In this document: piece by piece, positions 56,979 through 64,000 of the stretch
Position numbering within the stretch: the first letter of the stretch is position 1
How the letters are laid out: the number at the start of each line of letters is the position of its first letter
NCBI RefSeq assembly: GCF_014773265.1
Contig: NZ_JACWMY010000001.1
Coordinates: forward strand, 558,001-622,000
Length of the DNA stretch: 64,000 nt
From: Mucilaginibacter pankratovii
Lineage (GTDB): Bacteria > Bacteroidota > Bacteroidia > Sphingobacteriales > Sphingobacteriaceae
Direction of reading: 5' to 3'
Program-made: the position numbers and the translations under genes
The notes under the pieces: model-generated
What the model was told of the DNA's origin: nothing
What the model saw: the letters and a program-made list of their open reading frames with translations, nothing else
Databases searched by the model: none

Positions 56979-59645
56979 TTATGGCACCCATGCATCTGTC
57001 CTGAAAGGTGCCGCCGGTAAACCCGCCTTGTTAAAAACGCTCACCACAGGCACTGCTTCCCAGGCGTACCTTACCGCTGCCGGCTGTTTTACCATTGGCG
57101 AACTCACTAAGAGTTCTTCGCCCTTTTGCTTTACCCTTGCAGGATAAAAAATGTGGTCATTCCCGGCTATAGAAAAGCCATTCCCTGCCGCATTATTTTT
57201 AAATACAAGCGGACTTGTTGATCTTTTGAAACTGATGCGGATAACACTGTCTTCTATCACTGCCCCACTGTAAATTGGCCCCTGGTAGTCCCCGGTGCCT
57301 TTATAGGCAACGTGTAGCGCCAGCAAAGCCAACCGTTCGCCTATGGGTTGTTTATTGTGCGGATGCAGGTCGTAGCTATCGCCGGCATCAATTGCTACCG
57401 CCATACCTGTATTGGGTTGGTTTAACGATGCGGCTTGCGCTTCGCGCATCCATGGCAAGGGGATGGCCCCCTGCAAATTGGGCAACTGCACAAACAGGAA
57501 AGGCATGGTTAAATTCCTCCAACGCGTGCGCCAATCTGTAAACAGTAAGGGTTGCAGTGTTTTGTACGAGGTATAATTACTGGCATTTGATTCCCCCTGG
57601 TACCAAAGGATGCCTTTTATACCGTAAGGGATCAAGGGGTTGATCATCCCGTTAAACAAAGCCGCCGGATTATTTTGATAGCCGCCACCCAAAACCAGTT
57701 TAGGTTCCAGCGCGTAGTTATACTGCCAGGCTCCGGTAAGTGGTATAATTAATTTGCCCCCTGTACCCTTTAGCGATGGCGAATCTATAGGACCGCCAAT
57801 CTGCCCATTTCCCCATTGCGAAACCAACCGGATAGCGATGACGTTTTTCCCCGCCCTGATGACCCCATTTGGAATGGTGTAAACCGTTCGGTCCAACTGT
57901 TTGCTTCGCCCTACTTCTATACCGTTAATGTACGTAACGTCAGACTCCAGCACCTTGCCTAAATCAAGCGTATAGCTTTGGCTAAGATCGGCGGCAGCCG
58001 GTACATCAATAGTTTTGCGAAACCAAACAATGCTATAAGCCGGGGCACCAATATCCGGCGTGCGGATAGGGTAATTACGCCAGAGCCAGTCGCTATCGTT
58101 AAAGGTTGGCTGCTGCACACCCAGCTTTTGCCCATTGGCTGCTGTTTGTATAACCCTGTCTTTCTCCCTGTTCACACTGTCAGATCTTGCCTGCATGGCT
58201 CCCCAATCAGTTTTATCGCTTAGCAGCTGCGGTAGTTTTTCTTTATAATCGGGATGGGTTAACAAGGCTTCTTTGCTCGTCCAGGTTTCAATAACAGTAC
58301 CACCGTATGAAGCATGGATGATGCCTATAGCCACCTTCTTTTTCAAATACAGTTTACGCGCAAAAAAATAGGCTACCGCCGAAAATTTTGGCGCGTTGCC
58401 GCTATTGCAAAGCAGCCACTCTCCTCCTTTTACATCATCGAGCGGGTTTCTGCTTACCTGCCGGAGTACATTAAACTCACGTATCATGGGGTAATTGGCG
58501 GCGGCAACCACCTTTTCCATATCTGCTATGGGGCGGCCAATTTCAAAATTCATGTTGGATTGCCCCGAAGCCAGCCACACTTCGCCCACCATTACATTTT
58601 TGTAGCTTATGCTTTGCTGCTTTGTTTTAATCCGCAGCACATACGGCCCGCCGTAATTATGCGCAGGCAAAGCCGCCAGCCACCGGCCATTGTTATCGGC
58701 TTTAACCATTATTGTTTTCAAATCCAGCTTAACAGTTACAGGTGCCCCCGCCATGGCATAACCCCATATTTTTATAGGGATGCCTTGCTGCAGAACCATG
58801 TTATCGCCAAAAATTTTGGCAGTGCTTAAATGCGGGCTAAGCCGATAAACGGTATCGGCAATGGCTTTTCCCACCTCGTTCAGGGCACTTTGGTTGTAAT
58901 GTATTTCGTCCTTAAGCCTGTTTTGCGCCATAAACTTAGCCGTTTTAAAAACCAGGAAAACATGGGGTATGGTTAAGGTAATCCGCTGTTGTACAGCTTG
59001 CACAGAATCAAAACCCCCTGCGGGATGATTTTTGTAATACCCTGTTTGAACGATATAGAACGGCACATTCAAACCCAAATACCGCCTGAAACGTGCTACG
59101 AGTTGCCTTAAACTCTCCTCATAATCAGCTGCGGTAATAATGCCTGCGTTAATGGCATTTGCATCGCGCTCGCCCTGCGCCCAAATGATGCCATTTATGG
59201 GCTGGCCAACTTTTTTAATAGCCTGCTGTGTTTTAAGTACGGCGTTTTTAAATAGCATACCGGTTGTATCCCAGGTACCGTAACTCCCCTGCTCGGCTTT
59301 GCCATTGCAGGAGCTGCCGTTCCTGGCGGCGGGAATAATGATGATACTTTTTTGCGTTAGCTGATGTAATTGTGCTGCAAAGGCAGGCCAGGCGCTACCT
59401 GTAGCAGCGCGCTCAAAACTAAGCTCGTTGGCACCAACAGGGTCTGCCAGCCGGTGAAGTGCGTTACCTGTGTAGCGGTATTCAAAGGCCTGTTCCAGCC
59501 CAGACTTTACCGACAAGCCCGAATCTCCCTGACCAACAGCATTGCTTTGCCCTGCAACCAGGAACAATAATTTCTCCTGCGCAAAACAATTGTCGCAAAG
59601 CGTCCCGCAAAACCATACTAAAATTGCTGTTCTTAATAAATTCAT
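56979..59645 (-). CDS. Two-domain SGNH acetylesterase (sialate O-acetylesterase type)
   Basis: An 888-residue exported enzyme from the start at 59645, chosen since MNLLRTAILVWFCGTL then opens a signal peptide cut near DNCFAQ. Two esterase domains follow. The first (about 25-265) has Ser34 in VAGQSNAVGQG and Asp246/His249 in DEIHYNQSA. The second (about 270-888) is the sialate O-acetylesterase form: Ser363 in LASGQSNMNF, WYQGESNASN, Asp759/His761 in YDLHPHN, with a jelly-roll insertion (about 530-660). Both active sites look intact. Together they remove acetyl groups from a glycan, possibly at two positions. A longer frame from 59666 adds seven residues. Confidence 0.9.
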   Translation of the reverse strand: MNLLRTAILVWFCGTLCDNCFAQEKLLFLVAGQSNAVGQGDSGLSVKSGLEQAFEYRYTGNALHRLADPVGANELSFERAATGSAWPAFAAQLHQLTQKSIIIIPAARNGSSCNGKAEQGSYGTWDTTGMLFKNAVLKTQQAIKKVGQPINGIIWAQGERDANAINAGIITAADYEESLRQLVARFRRYLGLNVPFYIVQTGYYKNHPAGGFDSVQAVQQRITLTIPHVFLVFKTAKFMAQNRLKDEIHYNQSALNEVGKAIADTVYRLSPHLSTAKIFGDNMVLQQGIPIKIWGYAMAGAPVTVKLDLKTIMVKADNNGRWLAALPAHNYGGPYVLRIKTKQQSISYKNVMVGEVWLASGQSNMNFEIGRPIADMEKVVAAANYPMIREFNVLRQVSRNPLDDVKGGEWLLCNSGNAPKFSAVAYFFARKLYLKKKVAIGIIHASYGGTVIETWTSKEALLTHPDYKEKLPQLLSDKTDWGAMQARSDSVNREKDRVIQTAANGQKLGVQQPTFNDSDWLWRNYPIRTPDIGAPAYSIVWFRKTIDVPAAADLSQSYTLDLGKVLESDVTYINGIEVGRSKQLDRTVYTIPNGVIRAGKNVIAIRLVSQWGNGQIGGPIDSPSLKGTGGKLIIPLTGAWQYNYALEPKLVLGGGYQNNPAALFNGMINPLIPYGIKGILWYQGESNASNYTSYKTLQPLLFTDWRTRWRNLTMPFLFVQLPNLQGAIPLPWMREAQAASLNQPNTGMAVAIDAGDSYDLHPHNKQPIGERLALLALHVAYKGTGDYQGPIYSGAVIEDSVIRISFKRSTSPLVFKNNAAGNGFSIAGNDHIFYPARVKQKGEELLVSSPMVKQPAAVRYAWEAVPVVSVFNKAGLPAAPFRTDAWVP

Positions 59646-59712
59646 TCCCTGTATTTTACAAAGCATCGCAAAAAATAATCACTGCATATTGGCTATGCAG
59701 TGATTGCCATAC

Positions 59713-61371
59713 TTACCACCCCGGGTTTTGCCCTAAGCCGCTGTTCAAGGCCAACTCGTTAAAGGGTACCGGCCATAAATAATATTTAGGGTCGAATACA
59801 CGCTTATCAATTACGGTAAGTTTTGATGCAAAAGCGTCGTACGATGGGATATCATCTGCATCAAAAACCGGCGTGCCCGGGTATGGGTAATCAACTTTAT
59901 TAAGCGGTATGCCATACACCTGCTTGCTAAAAACTTTATCAACAAGCTTCCAGCGCAACAGATCCATGTAGCGCCTTCCTTCCAGGGCCAGTTCTATGCG
60001 GCGCTCCCTGCGCAATATTTTCCTTAAATCGGCCTGCACTATTGTGGTAACGGCGGGGTATGCAGTAGTTGCTCCTACTGCTACACCATATCCTCGCGCC
60101 CGGATGGTATTAATGGCATCTAAAACTGTTTGGTCTATTTGGTTAAGTTCTATTTTAGCTTCGGCGTAGATCAACAGGATCTCGGCATAACGCAACACAA
60201 TTTGGTCGAGATCAACCTTGTTGATGTTAGCTAACTGGCTGTCGTCGATACCTTTCTTCCATAAATGCCCTGTAAAACTGGCGAATGGGTTGGCGGCACC
60301 TTTGTTATCCTTGTTGGTCACCTTTTTATTATCCTTAGCGCTAAAAACCAAGGTGCTATCCGGATGATTTTGAAAAACATAACCTAAAAAGGTATCGCCA
60401 GGCGTAACTATGGTAGCATTTAAGCGGGGATCCCGGTTGGCGAATGGTTTACTCACATCGTACAAAGGCGATTTGTCGATGGTTTTACCATCGGTACATT
60501 CGTAGCTGTCTATCAGCTCGTGTGATGGAATGCTTGAAGCAAAACCACCGGCTAACCTGGATATGGTGTACTGGATATCATAAGTATTAAGGTATGTTAC
60601 CGACCGTGGAAAAGACAGCATTACTTCTGAACTATGCTGGCCTGCCCTCAAAAACAAATTGCGGTACGAAGGATACAAGCTGTACACCTTCATATCCATG
60701 ATCTGTTTGGATGCATCCGCGGCTGTTGCCCAATCGTTAAGCGAGATGGCTAAACGGGCCTTCATGCCCAACACCACACCTTTGGTAAAATACTGCAGGC
60801 CCGCCGTGTAGCTTACCGGCAATACCGATGCTGCAAAATCAAACTCGCTGTTGATAAACTTTTGAATTTCTGCGGCTGATGTTCTTTTAATAGTATAAGA
60901 ATCGGCAAGGGAAAGCGTAGTTTTAATTAAGGGTACATCGCCGAAGTGAACGATTAGTAAAGAGTATTCATAAGCACGGGCAAACCTTGCCTGCGCTTCA
61001 ATTTGCTGCCGGTAAGCGTCAGTAACATCTGTTGCTTTGTTAATATTATCTAAAATTCCGTTCGCCCTGGCTATACCTTTATAGCAGGCTAACCAGGTGT
61101 TTGAGAAGTTACCAGATTGTATGGTAGCTGTGCTGTGGATAATTTCGTTACCGATGGTTGTTCTGTTCCAGAAGTTATCAGACCATTCTTCCGAATCCTG
61201 CGGGTAGATACCGCCATTATACAGTGCGCTTACAGCCAGTTCTAATTCGGTTTTATTGGAGTAGAACGTGGACGTGCTGGGGCTATCCAGGGGGAAACGA
61301 TCCAGCTTGCGGCAACCGGCCATTGTTAATAACGTTAACAACAATATTTTGTATGTGTATGTCTTTTTCAT
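59713..61371 (-). CDS. SusD/RagB-family outer-membrane lipoprotein
   Basis: A 552-residue lipoprotein (lipobox LLTMAGC, Cys20) with SusD features: LDRFPLDSPSTSTFYSNKTE, helices typical of the TPR-like core, LIYAEAKIELNQ and ILRRERRIELALEGRRYMDL. It binds the glycan together with the SusC receptor encoded 11 bases upstream. Its order behind SusC and ahead of the acetylesterase fits a polysaccharide-utilization locus. Confidence 0.96.
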   Translation of the reverse strand: MKKTYTYKILLLTLLTMAGCRKLDRFPLDSPSTSTFYSNKTELELAVSALYNGGIYPQDSEEWSDNFWNRTTIGNEIIHSTATIQSGNFSNTWLACYKGIARANGILDNINKATDVTDAYRQQIEAQARFARAYEYSLLIVHFGDVPLIKTTLSLADSYTIKRTSAAEIQKFINSEFDFAASVLPVSYTAGLQYFTKGVVLGMKARLAISLNDWATAADASKQIMDMKVYSLYPSYRNLFLRAGQHSSEVMLSFPRSVTYLNTYDIQYTISRLAGGFASSIPSHELIDSYECTDGKTIDKSPLYDVSKPFANRDPRLNATIVTPGDTFLGYVFQNHPDSTLVFSAKDNKKVTNKDNKGAANPFASFTGHLWKKGIDDSQLANINKVDLDQIVLRYAEILLIYAEAKIELNQIDQTVLDAINTIRARGYGVAVGATTAYPAVTTIVQADLRKILRRERRIELALEGRRYMDLLRWKLVDKVFSKQVYGIPLNKVDYPYPGTPVFDADDIPSYDAFASKLTVIDKRVFDPKYYLWPVPFNELALNSGLGQNPGW

Positions 61372-61382
61372 GATGTGTTGAA

Positions 61383-64000
61383 TTAAAAAGTAACACTTAA
61401 GCCAGAGTAATAAGTTACCACCAGTGGGTTATTACCCTGTGTGCCTTCCGGGTCCCAGCCTTTTGGGTAATGGCTTGCGGTAAACAAGTCTGTAGCGCTT
61501 ATAAACACTCTCGCGTTTTTCACACCGAAACGTTTAAGCAACCCGGGGCTAAATGTGTAGCCAAAGGTTACATCCTTAAGCCTGATGTAGGAGCCATTGA
61601 AGAACCAAAAATCGGAGCTTTGATCGTAGTTGATATTTTTGTTATTGTAGCTTAACCTGGGATATTTGGCATTGGGGCGGTCGGGCGTCCAGTAATTATC
61701 AACGTAGTAGGTGTTCACATTACCAAAGTTGCTATCAAAAGGCTGTATCATGAACCCGCCTAAGCGGCTAAGCTGCTTCCCGATCCCCTGGAACGAGAAC
61801 CCGAAATCAAAATTCTTATACTTCACGTTACCGTTACCGCCAAATAAATAACGTGGCAAAGAGTTGCCCAATGGTACCTGGTCTTTATCGGCCGTTATTT
61901 TGCCGTCGCCGTTTAAGTCGGCGTATTTAAGATCGCCCGGTTTTTCGGCACCGGTTAACTTGGCCGAGGCTGCAACATCTGCGGCATCTTTAAAGTAGCC
62001 AAGGTTACGGTATCCGTACCAAACATTGTATGGCTGCCCTTCCAGTAAGGCGTACGAGCCAAGCGTTGAGGTGCCTTTCAGATCGGCAATCTTATTTTTA
62101 TAGTCGGACAGGTTAACCGAAAAACTGTATTTCCAGTCCTTACCTATCTTGTCGTTCCAGCCCACCTGTAGCTCCCAGCCCTTGTTCAACATTTTACCGC
62201 CATTTTGCGGGGTTGCCAATAGCCCGGTGTTTAGCGGGATAGGTAAGTTCAGTAAAATATCAAAGGTGGTTTTATTGAAATAATCGGCAGTTAACGACAG
62301 GCGATCTTTAAAAAATGCAACGTCCACACCGATATCAAAATCCTGCTTGGTTTCCCATGTGATATCTTTAACAGCGTAGTTTAACTGGTTGCCTGCGGTA
62401 GCCGGCACAATTTGCCCGGCCGTATTGTAAAACAACACGGTATTTAAATTGATAAGCGATTGATAGCTATAGTTGCCTATTTGCTGATTGCCATTGCGGC
62501 CCCATGACCCTCTGATCTTCAGGAACGAAAATGGCATTTTGCCTTTAAACATTTCCTCTTCTGAGGCTACCCAACCGCCGGATATTGCAGGGAAAAATCC
62601 CCAACGATTTTCGGGCGCAAAGCGCGAAGAACCATCATACCGGGCATTTACCTGTAATAGATATTTTCCTTTGTAACTGTAGTTTATTCGCCCAAAAAAC
62701 GATCGCAGAGCACTTTCTGATGCGTTACCGGAATTAGTGGCATTCAGTTTCGCGCCGGCGTCAATTACCTGGTATGCGGGCAATACGTAGCCATCGCGAA
62801 AGGCGCTTGAGTTTTCATCACGAAAATCGTTGCTCTCATAACCTAACAAAGCTGTGATGTTATGATCGTGCGCTACCGTTACCTGGTAATTGGCTAAAAA
62901 CTGCGCGTTTAATGCCTGGTTGTATGAGCTTGATTGCGTTAACGCGTTGGTATTATTAAACCTGTTTAAAACAACCGAGGGATCGGTTAACGATGTGTAG
63001 GATACAATTTGCGAGAAAGCGCTTGAATTTAAGAAGCCGAGTTGTGGCGCAAATATCCCGCTCAATTTTAAGCCCTTCACCGGCGAGTAATTTAGCTGCA
63101 TACGAGCGCTGAACTGGTTATTACGCACATTGGTACGCCCGCCTAATATATTGTTTGCTATAGGGTTGGCACCATCTTTACCCGGCGCGTAACGGCCATC
63201 GGTATAATAATCATCGTAAATTGCAGGTAGTTGCCTAACCAAATTAATGTCTGACGTGGTGGCCGACAGCGATTGTGCCCTGTAGTACGAAAAATCAACA
63301 TTGGCACTTAATTTATCGTTAAACCTCAAATCGTTATTTACGCGGAACGAGTATCGGTTAAACGACCGGTTTGGCTCCAGGCCGCCCTGGTTAATATAGC
63401 CTGCTATTACCTTCGTTTTTACGTTTTTGGTGCCGATGGTGAAATTCAGGTCGTGCCTTTGCTGAAAGGCGCTCTTTTTAAAGTAATCGTTTTGCCAGTT
63501 AGTGTTAGGATATTTATCAGGTTCGGCGGCGCTTAGTGCCTCATAATCCTTAATTATAGCCGCATCGTAAATGGGGGTAGCACCATCGTTAACCTTCATC
63601 TCGTTAAACAGGGCCATATAGGTTTGCGCATTTACAAATTTTGGCATAGTAATGGGCCTCTGCGAACCAAAATCTACACTATAGGTAAGGTCTGTTTGTC
63701 CTTCCTTGGCACGTTTGGTGGTAATTAAAATAACGCCCGCCGCAGCCCGCGAGCCGTAGATAGCAGAAGATGCTGCGTCCTTAAGTACCGAGATACTCTC
63801 TACGTTATCCGGGTTTAAGTTATCAATGCTTCCGGGCACCCCATCAATAATAACCAACGGGTCATTCACACCCAAAGTGGTAACCCCCCTTATCAGAATA
63901 CTGCCGCTGGCACCCGGAGTTCCGGTATTTCGCGTTACCTGCACGCCGGGTATAGCACCTTGTAAAGCCTGGCTTACGCGGGTGGTTTTACGCTCGGTAA
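61383..64000 (-). CDS. SusC/RagA TonB-linked receptor, 5' end outside window
   Basis: The frame is open to the right edge; at least 872 residues are visible. The plug part is present (RVSQALQGAIPGVQVTRN, LVIIDGVPGSIDNLNPDNVE, AIYGSRAAAGVILITTKRA) and the barrel ends TYYSGLSVTF. The signal peptide, beta-domain and any STN domain lie outside. It imports the locus substrate with the SusD lipoprotein next to it. Confidence 0.95.
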   Translation of the reverse strand, partial: TERKTTRVSQALQGAIPGVQVTRNTGTPGASGSILIRGVTTLGVNDPLVIIDGVPGSIDNLNPDNVESISVLKDAASSAIYGSRAAAGVILITTKRAKEGQTDLTYSVDFGSQRPITMPKFVNAQTYMALFNEMKVNDGATPIYDAAIIKDYEALSAAEPDKYPNTNWQNDYFKKSAFQQRHDLNFTIGTKNVKTKVIAGYINQGGLEPNRSFNRYSFRVNNDLRFNDKLSANVDFSYYRAQSLSATTSDINLVRQLPAIYDDYYTDGRYAPGKDGANPIANNILGGRTNVRNNQFSARMQLNYSPVKGLKLSGIFAPQLGFLNSSAFSQIVSYTSLTDPSVVLNRFNNTNALTQSSSYNQALNAQFLANYQVTVAHDHNITALLGYESNDFRDENSSAFRDGYVLPAYQVIDAGAKLNATNSGNASESALRSFFGRINYSYKGKYLLQVNARYDGSSRFAPENRWGFFPAISGGWVASEEEMFKGKMPFSFLKIRGSWGRNGNQQIGNYSYQSLINLNTVLFYNTAGQIVPATAGNQLNYAVKDITWETKQDFDIGVDVAFFKDRLSLTADYFNKTTFDILLNLPIPLNTGLLATPQNGGKMLNKGWELQVGWNDKIGKDWKYSFSVNLSDYKNKIADLKGTSTLGSYALLEGQPYNVWYGYRNLGYFKDAADVAASAKLTGAEKPGDLKYADLNGDGKITADKDQVPLGNSLPRYLFGGNGNVKYKNFDFGFSFQGIGKQLSRLGGFMIQPFDSNFGNVNTYYVDNYWTPDRPNAKYPRLSYNNKNINYDQSSDFWFFNGSYIRLKDVTFGYTFSPGLLKRFGVKNARVFISATDLFTASHYPKGWDPEGTQGNNPLVVTYYSGLSVTF

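Noticed and set aside
1-64000. CRISPR array, prophage or retron
   Set aside because: No regularly spaced repeats, phage structural genes or reverse transcriptase were seen in the window.

Overview
The window looks like chromosomal DNA of a Bacteroidota bacterium, most likely Sphingobacteriaceae (Mucilaginibacter or Pedobacter type). The grounds are SusC/SusD pairs, ECF sigma/FecR/TonB-receptor triplets, Gld-type ABC genes, DUF3943 and DUF4421 outer-membrane proteins, many PAS kinases, and promoters with the Bacteroidota -7 element TAnnTTTG. Genus is an inference from family content; no ribosomal RNA is present.

Layout. 1-3.7 kb: an exported PPC/DUF296 protein (cut by the left edge), a Crp-like and an AraC-like regulator, and divergent hxlB-hxlA, the two enzymes of ribulose-monophosphate formaldehyde fixation; three copies of a putative operator lie in the divergent gap. 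3.7-9.7 kb: a sensory cluster of two intact PAS histidine kinases, a CheY-like regulator and two decayed kinase genes; the 994-residue kinase ends in a SpoIIAA/STAS-like domain. 9.8-10.9 kb: a dead mobilization module (relaxase remnant, mobC, oriT-like hairpins). 11-25.5 kb: cell-envelope genes (three paralogous small beta-barrels, a CsgG-like exported protein, an L,D-transpeptidase, a patatin autotransporter-like protein, a lipoprotein/MscS pair, a lipoprotein carbonic anhydrase, a lipocalin-like protein, a DUF3943/DUF4421 pair). 25.8-30.8 kb: an ATP-grasp remnant, a PAS protein without ATPase domain divergent from a response regulator, a G+C-richer block holding two tandem zinc-ribbon microproteins and a membrane protein, and an IS110 remnant. 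30.9-37.1 kb: an M16 peptidase and a GldA/GldF-GldG-like ABC system. 37.1-43.7 kb: an ECF sigma/FecR/SusC/SusD locus. 43.8-45.1 kb: a junk zone with an HTH remnant, a response-regulator stub and the 3' end of a serine-type tRNA with its terminator, which looks like an attachment site. 45.2-46.3 kb: an LLM flavin monooxygenase. 46.4-52.6 kb: a second ECF sigma/FecR/TonB-receptor locus with a lipoprotein. 52.9-64 kb: a glycan-utilization-like operon (SSS symporter, FAD oxidoreductase, double-domain acetylesterase, SusD, SusC running off the right edge).

How it fits together. Most genes serve sensing of the surroundings and traffic across the outer membrane. The two ECF/FecR pairs probably carry surface signals from their receptors to their own transcription. 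Mobile-element debris (relaxase, HTH remnant, IS110, tRNA fragment) suggests that much of the window left of about 45 kb lies in or next to an old integrated island. The least explained unit is the zinc-ribbon microprotein operon at 29.0-29.9 kb, whose first two genes are under 60 codons and easily missed.
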